Shown here: one piece after another, positions 46,637 to 56,826 of the stretch | How the letters are laid out: each line of letters opens with the position of its first letter | How positions within the stretch are numbered: the stretch's first letter is position 1 | Assembly: GCF_020379485.1 (NCBI RefSeq) | Contig: NC_063451.1 | Coordinates: 25,030,630 to 25,094,629 of the forward strand | From: Brassica napus | Lineage: Eukaryota; Streptophyta; Magnoliopsida; Brassicales; Brassicaceae | Length of the DNA stretch: 64,000 nucleotides | Direction: 5' to 3' | Notes under the pieces: generated by a model | Databases searched by the model: none | The model's input: the letters and a program-made list of their open reading frames with translations, nothing else | Told to the model about the DNA's origin: nothing | Made by a program: the position numbers and the translations under genes

Positions 46637-48519
46637 TGTAACGACCCAAATCTCGGCCCATAAAAATTTAGTCCAGTATGATCCAATTACATTGCAGAAA
46701 ACCCTAAAGTTTTTTTTATTTAAGATGAGATTTCGTGGTGGCCTCTAACAGAGACTTTTGAGGATGGTAAAGCCCTGCCGGAACGTCACCGGAACAGCCA
46801 CAAATAGCCACCATGAAAGAGAAGCCATCCCACCATCCGAAAAGAGAGATTAGAGCTCTGCTGACAAGTTTTGGGGGAACAGAAGAACGATCGATCAAAT
46901 ATGAGTATTTCGAAGCTAACTTTTGAGGTTATGCTCTACACTCATAGATCTATGTGTATCAGAAAGCAGATCGTTATTTGGAATTTTTATTTAAGAGTTA
47001 TGGTTGTTTCTTTGGGACTGATATCTACAGATTGGATCCGCGAACAGTCAACTTCATCAGCGTTTTACCGTTGATACATAAGGAACCAGGGAGCGGGCGA
47101 GATATCATTGGAAAGATCTCGATGCCAGCTTTTCTGATCATCTATCCGATCGTCAAATCGACGTACGCTTAGAAAGTTATCCGATCAGTCTCGGTGTAAG
47201 TGAGAAACGGTATGACAGAAACAAAATCTTTCAGTCTGGAAATTTTTCAGTAAGTAGTTAATTCTCTTATCTATCATCTCCTGCAAGCGGATCGTTATTC
47301 CGAGTTATTTTTTGAGAGTTATGCTTGTTTTCGTGAGAGGTGTTGGTGCAGTTTGCGTTTGCGACCAGCCTGGAGATGAAGCTACTTTGGTTAAGAAAAT
47401 AGTGTCCGATCGGTGTAGACTTGGTGTCTATGGATAGAGGACATATAGGACTACATTGTGACAGGAGGGATCGAGTTAACGGTCAGTTCTTGAGTTATTC
47501 ATCTTTTTGCTTTTTGGTTCAGTTCTGCCAGAATATCATATTGATCTAATTTCAGAGAGTTCCGGAGTTGCTTTGTTAGAGCCGTCAAGGTCCATTAAGT
47601 GTTTCCTCAGGTTTCTTCAGAACCCGTGGCAACGGTGAGGGTATATTCCGTAAATCTCGTACCAGTGTAGAATTCTCTCTATCGTAGTTTAGATTTCGAA
47701 TCATGATCCGTCTGTTTGAATTGAGTCCGTTTGAATCTTGATTGTTAGTTAGTTCATTCATTATAAACTGGAACTAGGGGTCTAGAGGATTCAACCGTTG
47801 ATTTGATTGTGTGAAGTTAAGAGATGCGATATATATATGTATGTATACATAGTTATGAGTAGGGACTATGTGAGAGGGCGGGGGTCCAGAGATGTCTGGA
47901 CTAGCGACGCAGCTTTGGTGGGCGGGGCCTCAGAGACGTCTGGGCTAGCGATGCAGATTATGTGGGGCGTGGGTGCAGAGACGTTTGCATTTGACGCAGC
48001 TTTGGAGGGCGGGAGTACAGAGACAGACTGTACTAGCGACGCAGCGTATGTATATATATATCCGTATGAGGAGATGCGTGGTGTATGGACTAGCTATATG
48101 CTATCATCGCATTGTTTGGTTTGTGTTTGTGTGATGCTTTAGGCATCTTGTTTGTTCATGTTAGAGCTAAACTTCCATAGTGGAAGTTCTATTACTCAAG
48201 TCAGTGATTTGCGTGTTTAGCATCCCATACCTCACGGAGTAACTCCTCTGTTACTCACCCCTCCTATTCCTTCCCCTTTCAGATTAGACTGACAAGCAGG
48301 AGTGATTGCTATCGGGCTGGTGCTTTGGGAGTTTTATTTCTTTCTTTTTCAGACTTGCGGATTTTATGTTTTTATCGATATTTTCGGGATTTATTATGTT
48401 ATATTGATTGATGGCTATTTATTGGATTTACGACTTTGGAGTTGACTTTTGAGAAGTAATAAATGGAGATTTCAGACTTTTTATTTATTTAAGTTATTTC
48501 GGAAAATATTGTTGTTACA
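46637..48519 (+). repeat. Gypsy 5' LTR
   Basis: 1883 bp, pairs with 51728-53632. It lacks about 55 bp present in the 3' LTR near 52270-52330. A GC-rich tandem hairpin array sits at 47876-48046. Confidence 0.9.
47876..48046 (+). repeat. Tandem hairpin array in the 5' LTR
   Basis: Four units of 42-45 bp start at 47876, 47920, 47965 and 48007, each GGGCGGG (or GGGCGTG), then a hairpin, then TAGCGACGCAG or a variant. Unit 1 has the stem GTCCAGA/TCTGGAC with loop GATG. Unit 3 has GTGCAGA/TTTGCAT. Unit 4 has AGTACAG/CTGTACT with loop AGACAGA. The stem sequences differ between units yet remain paired, partly by G-U pairs. Confidence 0.75.
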
Positions 48520-48522
48520 ATT

Positions 48523-48536
48523 TGGTATCAGAGCGG
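48523..48536 (+). other. Gypsy primer-binding site
   Basis: TGGTATCAGAGCGG, complementary to the 3' end of initiator methionine tRNA, three bases after the 5' LTR. Confidence 0.9.
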
Positions 48537-51500
48537 GGTTCCATCCCGGCTCTGACCCTGGATGGCGATTTGTGGGACTCAGATTTAAATGGGTTTTAGA
48601 TGATTTCAAAATATTTTTGGGGACTTGGGAATTTAAAAGAAAAAAAATACAGCACCTATCCGTTCAGTAACTTATAACCCAAGTGTCTTTTTATCGAGGC
48701 TGAGTTTATCATTGTCATCCGCTCTCTAGCTAACAGGGTTTCAGCCAGATGTTCGAAAGATGGATGATGTCACCGTTTGATAGATTGCTCAGGTGTGTAT
48801 CAGTTTCGTCAGTCGTGTTCGGAGATTGTCCGCATGTGGATATGTGATGTTGTTGCCACCACCCAAACTTCAAGCCATCGCTTCACGAGTTTTTATTATT
48901 GGAGATTATGTGGTATGCGATGTGAACCATGAGGTTGCACGTGTTATTCGTGTGTATGAGTATATTTACTGCCTTGGAGGCATGGTTATTTTGTAAACTC
49001 GTGGGAATCGCTTTTGGATTGGGGTGCGACAGCTTGCGTTGTGTGATTGGAGTTACGCTTGGTATGTTTTCCAGTTTTGGCATTGTTCATCATTTCAGAG
49101 ATGTGTCAGTTCGGACAACTGACATAGAAACTGTGGGAGCTATTTATATTGATTGCGGTGTACCAGTTATGCTTGGAGGGCCGATTGGTTCAGAGACTCG
49201 TCAGAGATGGAGTTGCGTTTTGCGATATCATTCTTGGGATAGACTGGTTATCACGACATCGAGTACTGTTGAATTTCCTGGGGGCAAGAGTTCATAATTC
49301 TGGAGCAGAGCAGATTTTATTTGCATACATGCTACATGCAGAGGAGTTATTGGATATGGAGAGTAAATGGATTTTGGTGATCATTTCGATGGTCAACATG
49401 AGTTGCAGGATCTTCTACTTATCTCAGAGTATGGAGATGTATTTGAGGCCTTTGGAAGGGCCGTCACCAGCCAGGGGAGATGTTCTTACGATCGAATTGG
49501 AGTCAGGGACAGCACCGGTTTCACGATTTCTATACCGATTAACGCCAGCAGAGATGGCTAAGCTGAAAGAACATATGAAAGATTCATCAGACAAGAGATT
49601 TATCAGGCCGAGTAATTCGCCATGGGGAGCACCACTGTTGTTTGTAAAGAAAAAAAAATGATGGGAGTTTCAGGCTTTGTATCGACTACATAGACTTGAA
49701 CATGGTAACCATCATATTGATGAGTTGTTGAATTAGCTGCATGGAGGTTAATGGTTCTCGAAGGTTGTCTTGGCATCAGGACATCATCAGATTGCTATAG
49801 TTGAGGAGTATGTACGGAATGTGGGGTTTCGTATACGTTATGGATATTATGAGTTTTGGTGATATCATTTTGGATCGACGAATGCACCGATAGCATTTGA
49901 GAAGCTTATGAATGATGTCTTTCGTGAAGACTTGGACAAGTGCGCGATTGTACTCATCAACGAACCCATTGAGTTATTCTTAGAGTAGAGAGAGCATGAT
50001 GAGCGTTTGCGGATTGTGTATTGATGCATGAGGATAAGGTCATTCCATATACATTGCATCAGTTGAGACCTCATAAGACCCACTACCCTATTCATGATTC
50101 GTAGTGGATGCAGTGGTATTTGCGTTATAGTTTTGGAGATTGTAATTGTACATGAAGGAAGTTCAGATTCTCTGGGATCATTGGAGACTGAAATCTATCT
50201 TCATTCATTAAAATTTGTACTTGGACAGTGCAGTTGGATTGAGTTGGTAGTAGGCTACAGTTTGGATATTGCATACCATCTGGTAAAGACAACCAGGTGA
50301 CAAATGCCTTGGGTAGACACATGAGCGACGTATCAGGAACCAAAGAGGTTCATGAGTTTACTGGGATATTTTCTAGTCTCAGATTGTGTGCCATTACTGT
50401 CGATGGAGAGACAGATGGCCTTGGGACTTTGGAGCATGCAGTCTTGCTATGGAGGATACGCCAAGCGCATGTTAGCGTTATGGCTTTGTAAGACGATCCA
50501 GATGGGGAGTATTGGATATCATAAGTGTTGAGCGGGATAGTTTTGAGCGGGATGTACCTGTACCGAAACCGAGTTGTGTGTTGGACGATAAGCTGTTAAG
50601 AAAAGGGATCTTACAGCAAATACATCACTTGTGTTTCTCTACCCAGCGGGAACACCAAGAGGTACAAAGATATGAAGTGTTAACTATAATTGGTCTAGTA
50701 TGAAGAGAGTTGTAGCTTCATTGCGTCACAGTGTTAGACATGTCAGATGGCTATGTCAGAGGATCAGTTATCTATCATGTTATTTTTGAGCTTGCTTTTG
50801 TCGGAGTAGAAATGAGGCATGGTGATTATGGACATTGTTATTGGATTTTAAATCACCATATGTGGAAAGGATGCCACATGGGTAGTCATGGATAGACTTG
50901 CCAAATCAGCCTATTTCCTAAGTAATTAAGAATACAGTCAGAGCTAATCAGTTGGAGCAGACCTACATTATTGAGTTTGGAAGGTTTCATGGATGTCAAC
51001 ATTGTATCGGATTGGGATTCGAAGTTCACTTCTACATTTTGGAGTCATTCAGAAGGAACTTGGGACAAAGATCCACATGAGTACAACTTATTATCAGCAT
51101 ACAGATGGTTAGTCAAAGAGAACTATTCAGACTTAGAGGACATGCTCAGGAATTGCGTCTTACAGTGGGATGGAAGATCGGAAAGCATTACATATAGCAG
51201 AGTTTGCCTACATCGAAAACTATCGTCTGAGCATTGAGATGACACCGTATGAGGCTATTTATGGTAGGTCTTGTCGTATACCACTTTGTTGGACAAAAAT
51301 GAGGGAGTGACATGAGTTAGAACTATTAATGGTTCAAGAGATGGTATAGCAAATGAACATGCTCAAGGATTGGCTTTGGAAAGCCCATGACGGCAGATGA
51401 TTTATGCAGCGGAGCGCCGTAAGGATTTGGGTTACATATGAGTGATCTAGTGTACCTGAAAATAATAACATTTCAGGGAGGACTTAGACTCATAAGCTGA

Positions 51501-51727
51501 AACAACTAAAACTGAGGTACATTGGACTGTATCCTCTGGTGGAGCGAATTGGAGCAGTTGATTGCAATTATTTTATCAGCAGTGTATCAGACTTTCATGA
51601 AGTGATCCAAGTGAGCTCAAATTCAGATGAGGATTGACTATCCGAAGATTTTTTTTTTAAGGACGGTATTTGACAGATGACTCAGGATTTGAATTCGAGG
51701 ACGAATTTCTCGTAAGTGGGGAAGAAT
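48537..51727 (+). pseudogene. Gypsy gag-pol remnant
   Basis: Gag is not recognisable. The protease end is seen near 49215-49270 (ILGIDWLSRHRVLL). The RT start follows at 49480-49660 (LESGTAPVSRFLYRLTPAEM, then IRPSNSPWGAPLLFVKKK) and breaks at a stop. Later RT, RNase H and integrase are scattered in short frames with many stops. The 51520-51640 region keeps LYPLVERIGAVD and SDFHEV, the tail of gypsy integrase. The purine tract precedes 51728. Confidence 0.8.
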
Positions 51728-53632
51728 TGTAACGACCCAAATCTCGGCCCCGGAAAAATTTAGCCCAGTATGACCCAATTACATTGCAGAAAACCCTAAA
51801 GTTTTCTTATTTAAGATGGGATTTCGTGGTGGCCTATGACAGAGAATTTTGAGGATGACATAGCCCTGCCGGAACGTCACCGGAACAGCCACAAATAGCC
51901 ACCATGAAAGAGAAGCCATCTCACCATCCGAAAAGAGAGATTAGAGCTATGCAGACACGTTTTTGGGGAACAGAAGAACGATCGATCAAATATGAGTATT
52001 TCTAACCTAAATTTTGAGGTTATGTTCTACACTCATAGATATATGTGTATCAGAAAGCAGATCGTCATTTGTAATTTTTATCTAAGAGTTATGGTTATTT
52101 CTTTGGGACTGATATCTACAGATCGGATCCGCGAACAGTCAACTTCATCAGCGTTTTACCGTTTATACATAAGGAACCATGGAACGGACGAGATATCGTT
52201 GGAAACATCTAGATGACAGATTTTCAGATCATCTATCCGATAGTCAAATAAATGTACGGTTAGAAAGTTATTGACGTTTCTTCTTGGCGAAGAATAAAGC
52301 TGTTGAGTTGCAGAGACAGTTCCGACCAGTCTCGGTGTAAGTGAGAAACGGTCGACAGAAACAAAATCTTTAAGTCTGTAAATTTGTCAGTAAGTAGTTA
52401 ATTCTCTTATCTATCATCTCCTGCAAGCGGATCGTTATACCGAGTTATTTTCTGAGAGTTATGCTTGTTTTCGTGAGAGGTGTTGGTGCAGTTTGTGTTT
52501 ATGACCAGCCTGGAGATGAAGCTACTTTAGTTAAGCAAATAGTGTCCGATCGGAGTAAACTTGGTGTCTATGGATAAAGGACATATAGGACTACATTGTG
52601 ACTGGAGGGATCTAAAGGTTAACGGTCAGTTCTTGAGTTATTCATCTGTTTGCTCTATGGTTCAGTTCTGCCAGAATATCATATTGATCTAATTTCAGAG
52701 AGTTCCGGAGTTGCTTTGTTAGAGCCGTCAAGGTCCATTCGGCGTTTCCTCAGGTTTCTTCAGAACCTGTGGCAAAGTTGAGGGTCTATTCCGTAAATCC
52801 CGTACCAGTGTAGAATTCTCTCTATCGTAGTTTAGATTTCGAATCATGATCCGTCTGTTTGAATTGAGTCCGTTTGAGTCTTGATTGTTAGTTAGTTCAT
52901 TCATTGTAAACTGGAACTAGAGGTCTAGAGGATTCAACCGTTGATTTGATTGTGTGATGTTAAGACTATGTGAGAAGGCAGGGGTCCAGAGATGTCTGGA
53001 CTAGCGATGCAGCTTTGGTGGGCGGGGACTCAGAGACGTCTGGGCTAGCGACGCAGATTGTGTGGGGCGTGGGTGCAGAGACGTTTGCATTCGACGCAGC
53101 TTTGGAGGGCGGGGGTATAGAGACAGACTGTACTAGCGACGCAACGTATGTATATATATATATATATATACCCTTATGAGGAGGTGCGGGGTGTATGGAC
53201 TAGCTATATGCTATCATCGCATTGTTTGTGTTGTGTTTGTGTGATGCTTTAGGCGTCTTGTTTGTTCATGTTAGAGCTAAACTTCCATAGTGGGAGTTCT
53301 ATTACTCAAGTCAGTAGTTTGCGTGTTTAGCATCCCATACCTCCTCACGGAGTAACTCCCCTGTTACTCACCCCTCCTATTCCTTCCCCTTTCCGATGAG
53401 ACTGGCGAGCAGGAGTGATTGCTATCGGGCTGGTGGTTTGGGAGTTTTATTTCTTTCTTTTTCAGACTTGCGGATTTTATGCTTTTATCGATATTTCTGG
53501 GATCTATTATGTTTTTTGAATTTATGGCTATTTATTGGATTTACGAATTTGGAGTTGACTTTTGAGAAGTAATAAATGAAGATTTCAGATTTTTTATTTA
53601 TTTAAGTTATTTCGGAAAATACTGGTGTTACA
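51728..53632 (+). repeat. Gypsy 3' LTR
   Basis: 1905 bp copy. The hairpin array is at 52976-53142, with changes that keep pairing: in unit 4 the left arm becomes GTATAG against CTGTAC, a C-to-T change read as a G-U pair. It is followed by ATAAG and the F-box gene. Confidence 0.9.
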
Positions 53633-54228
53633 ATAAGGTTCTAAAAGAAACGATGGACGTTTTTGATGGACTTCCTGATCCTATCCTGGTCGATATCTTG
53701 GACAAAGTAGGCGACGTCAAAAACCTTGCTTCGTTGCAGTTCCCTCTCAAAGCGATTCTACTCGCTCATCCCTCAGTCCGAGTCACTCGTCCTCCGTCTC
53801 GACCATGCTGTTACCACCGAGTCGCAACCCGATTCTCCAGTCAGCAACTTCTTTAAATCTTTATTCAAACCCTTTCACGGTTTCTTCTCGCTGTTTCCTA
53901 AACCGGCTAAACCAACCACAACCACCATTATTTCCCCGATTATCCCTTCCAAGATTCTCTCCCGGTTCGACCGGATCAAGAATCTGGACGTGGAGCGTCC
54001 CGGCGGCGATGCAAAGCCGGAGAAAAGCGCCGGAATTAAGTGGAAAGCAGATTTTGGTAAAACTCTCAAAACATGCGTCGTTGTAGCGTTTCGCTCCGCC
54101 TCCACCGTGTCTTCTTCTTCCGACGGTGAGTTAGACGCCGAGTTCGTGACTGGTCTGAAAACGCGCGTGGAGTGGACGATAAACGCGTTGATGGCCACGT
54201 CGGCACGTCACCACCTGATGAGCAGAGC

Positions 54229-54397
54229 CAGTGGCAGATCTAGGAGAACTTTTAGTAGGGGGCACATACACAAAAAAATTAAATTAACTGGGGGCATTGT
54301 CATTGAATTTGAGCTGAACTAAGATGATCACTTACAGAAAAACAAATTTTAGTTGGGAGCACGTGACCCCATTGCTCACAACGTACATCCGCCCCTG
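54229..54397. mobile_element. 169-bp hAT-like MITE in the F-box pseudogene
   Basis: Ends CAGTGGCAGATCTA and, inverted, CAGGGGCGGATGTA. AGCAGAG is duplicated at 54221-54227 and 54398-54404; the next base (C or T) may complete an 8-bp duplication. It splits the codons for Ser-Arg-Val. Confidence 0.8.
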
Positions 54398-54443
54398 AGC
54401 AGAGTCGTGAAGGAGCACAAGGAGATGGAGAGCTTGGTGATGC

Positions 54444-54828
54444 TATTAGTGATGGGCCTAACTCACACCCAAAAGCTAGTTCGTGAGTGGAGGATTGCCC
54501 AAACACATATATATTGTCCAAGGACCTATATCACCACCGATGTGGGATATATTAATAGCTCATCTCGAGGTGTGGATGAGAAACGGTCAAATCGGAAACA
54601 GTCCAAGTCCAACATTTCGAAAATACCACAGCAAGATGGGTCATTTTTATAGGGTACATAGGTAGACAACTATTTATATGGAAAATCATCTGTTTGGCTT
54701 AACCATAGACTCTGATATCATATTAGTGATGAGCCTAACTCACACCAAAAACTAGCTCACTAGTAGAAGATTGCCTAAAATGTATTGCCCAACAACCTAT
54801 ATCACCACTGATGTGGGATATATTAATA
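54444..54828 (-). mobile_element. TRIM (miniature LTR retrotransposon, 385 bp)
   Basis: Terminal direct repeats 54444-54557 and 54721-54828 share phrases such as GGCCTAACTCACACC and CGATGTGGGATATATTAAT. They are flanked by GATGC (54439-54443 and 54829-54833). Next to the right repeat is ACTCTGATATCA, the inverse of a methionine-tRNA primer site (TGATATCAGAGT), so the element reads on the minus strand. No coding capacity. Confidence 0.88.
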
Positions 54829-55176
54829 GATGCATGAAAGAGGAGGAGAAGGGACGGTGGTGATGAAATGCGAGGGTCTGAGAGAGTTTCAGGAGGCGGC
54901 GCGTGATCTCGAAGTCGAGGAGCGCGTGGAGAGAAAAACAGAGGAGTGTGGTCCCGAGCGTGAGGATGAGCATGAGACTCGCGCCGTCTCTTAAGCTACA
55001 GAGTGGTATATGTTTAGAATCCGCAACGCTCGTGATCGTAAGGCCGAGCTAGGAATATTCCGACGTCGGAGATGATGAGCTGGCGACGGAGGCTTTCGCC
55101 GGGAGTTGTATGTACGGTGAAGCGGTCGCGGCTTTGTTAAAGAGTAATAAGAACACTTTAGATATGAATTCATTTT

Positions 55177-55200
55177 TGTGTTCAAAAAAAAAAAAAAAAA
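55177..55200 (+). mobile_element. Tiny poly(A) retroposon insertion
   Basis: TGTGTTC followed by A17, flanked by a 17-bp direct repeat AGATATGAATTCATTTT (55160-55176 and 55201-55217). A long target duplication with a poly(A) tail is the mark of L1-type integration with almost complete 5' truncation. It lies exactly at the F-box stop codon. Confidence 0.8.
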
Positions 55201-55466
55201 AGATATGAATTCATTTTAGTGGGGCCTTCTGCGTTTTTCATTTGTAAGATATGTTTTTCTTTCTTGCACGTGTGCTTGTGCAGAGTGCGCATGTTTATAT
55301 TATGAGTACTGTACCAAGTTGGCTTCAACATTTTTGACTTTGCATACCATTTTGGTCAATAATTCGAAGCATATGCGGACTTTGATCCTCTCGTGACCAG
55401 AAACAGAAAGATACAATAACATGGTATGAATTGTGCCCAATAACGTAAGAAATTTACTAAGGAAGT

Positions 55467-55467
<1 letters not shown>

Positions 55468-55501
<34 letters not shown>
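55468..55501. repeat. T34 homopolymer
   Basis: Thirty-four T residues in the 55220-55683 spacer, otherwise AT-rich and without a gene. It could be the tail of a minus-strand retroposon, but no body or duplication was found. Confidence 0.8.
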
Positions 55502-55502
<1 letters not shown>

Positions 55503-55683
55503 TGTTATTGATTGATGGATTTGAATATAATATAGATCAAATCTTAGAACATTCTAATATTATTCAATAGTTTGATTTTAATTCGTTTTTATAAATCCAA
55601 TGTTATTGAAACTAAGTTGTGCCGTTCAGATCAGAGTGCGGCCAAGCAAACGAGGGGGCGGAGGCAAGAACAGGTAGTCGTTG

Positions 55684-56004
55684 ATGGCGGAATCAGAAGC
55701 AAGTCGGAGGGGTATGTTCTTGGAGATTAAGAAATGGTTAGAGTTAGAAGAGAAGGAAACAGAAACAGACGCAAGTAAGAACAGAGGATGTGAAATCACT
55801 AAAAAACTAAGCGGCCAAGACGAGAAGGAGACAGTGAGAAAGAAGAAGGATTTGAGATCATTGATGGAGGAAGAGACAAATGTTGTCAAGACGGTGGTGA
55901 TGAATTACGACACAAACCATTACAAACTCTCTGCAGATATAGTTAAGGAAGCTTGGGTCGTTGGTGGAATTCAAGATACTCTGTTTCGAAGTCGAAGCTG
56001 TTAG
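55684..56004 (+). CDS. Hypothetical Lys/Glu-rich small protein (106 aa)
   Basis: I do not recognise it. The ATG at 55684 starts MAESEASRRGMFLEIKKWLE. The frame is rich in charged residues (LEEKETETDASKNRG, KETVRKKKDLRSLMEEETN) with helical, coiled-coil-like character. It ends NYDTNHYKLSADIVKEAWVV and GGIQDTLFRSRSC*. No signal or membrane segment is seen. Codon use and GC content exceed the flanks, which supports coding. It may be one exon of a longer or broken gene. Confidence 0.4.
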   Translation: MAESEASRRGMFLEIKKWLELEEKETETDASKNRGCEITKKLSGQDEKETVRKKKDLRSLMEEETNVVKTVVMNYDTNHYKLSADIVKEAWVVGGIQDTLFRSRSC

Positions 56005-56826
56005 AAATGATCTTTGTTTCTTGATCATTAGTCTATTTGTTGAAAGTAGTATCTTTTTTCTTTTGTGAGCTGTAACTTATACGTAAGATTTTCTTATATT
56101 AGCTATCCTGTGAATAAATTTGAGATTATGTGTTACAAAAATCCATTGCATATTCCACTGAAGTTCATTTCGATCTTCTAATCAATGCCAATAACCAATT
56201 CAATTTTTGAGACTCCTAACTTATGGTTGGAGAGTGGCTAAATATTCTGTGGAATGAAACAGGGTTCACTTCATGCCATACTGAAGTCATAAGGCGTCAC
56301 TCGTTTCTACATAACAATCCTTATTGTAAAAGAATTTCTCAAGAAAAATCTTGCGGAATTGAAGATCAAAATAGCTTCAAAATATGCTGCTCTTTTTCTT
56401 CTCCCCCAAGTTTGTTCTATGAATAAACTCAAACCTACTTACTTGATCTCTATAAGGCAATGTGTACTTCTAGAGAAAGCTCTCTTATTGTTATTGTTTT
56501 ATGTTGTGATGGATCATGTTTTTCAATACTGATTTTGTTTTGTGAATTTTTTTTGTTCTGATATGCCAGTACCTATATTAGATTTTGATTCTCTAATCTA
56601 AAATGTTTCTTTAACTAAAAAAATGGCTACAACGAAAATTAGTTTCTTCAACTGTGTTATAAAATTCTGAATTTTATTTTCAGTCTCAATGTTGTGGAAC
56701 GCATTTGTGATAGATCCATAAAAATTTTAGTATTTTTCTAGATTCTATTAATCTTGCATTATTACGATAATAGCCATTTTTTGTTTCCCATACTTCTACA
56801 TAACATGATCCATACTTTATATTTTA
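56005..56826. other. Spacer, no gene recognised
   Basis: AT-rich sequence between the hypothetical gene and the Helitron. A 67-codon frame at 56223 has no features. Confidence 0.4.

Larger units (their letters stand above)
46637..53632 (+). mobile_element. Ty3/gypsy LTR retrotransposon, internally degenerate (7.0 kb)
   Basis: Long LTRs at 46637-48519 and 51728-53632, both starting TGTAACGACCCAAATCTCGG and ending in GTTACA. The flanks are AAAAG (46632-46636) and ATAAG (53633-53637), a 5-bp duplication with one mismatch. A primer-binding site TGGTATCAGAGC starts at 48523, and the purine tract AAGTGGGGAAGAA precedes the 3' LTR. The internal region is only 3.2 kb with gag deleted and pol broken. 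It ends 20 bp before an F-box gene start codon. Confidence 0.92.
53653..55219 (+). pseudogene. AUF1/AUF2-type F-box protein gene, interrupted by three insertions
   Basis: F-box proteins of this family are SCF ubiquitin-ligase adaptors linked to auxin responses. The ATG at 53653 gives MDVFDGLPDPILVDILDKVG, the F-box start. One extra A in the run 53719-53723 shifts the frame; thereafter LRCSSLSKRFYSLIPQSESL, ILSRFDRIKNLDVERPGGDA, KWKADFGKTLKTCVVVAFRS and LKTRVEWTINALMATSARHH continue to 54220. A MITE (54229-54397) and a TRIM (54444-54828) split the next codons. The remainder reads GTVVMKCEGLREFQEAARDL, then after another frameshift VRMSMRLAPSLKLQSG and YGEAVAALLKSNKNTLDMNSF, with the native TAG at 55217-55219 displaced by a poly(A) insertion. 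Intronless, as in the family. The gypsy element lies 20 bp upstream of the ATG, so the promoter is cut off. Confidence 0.88.
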
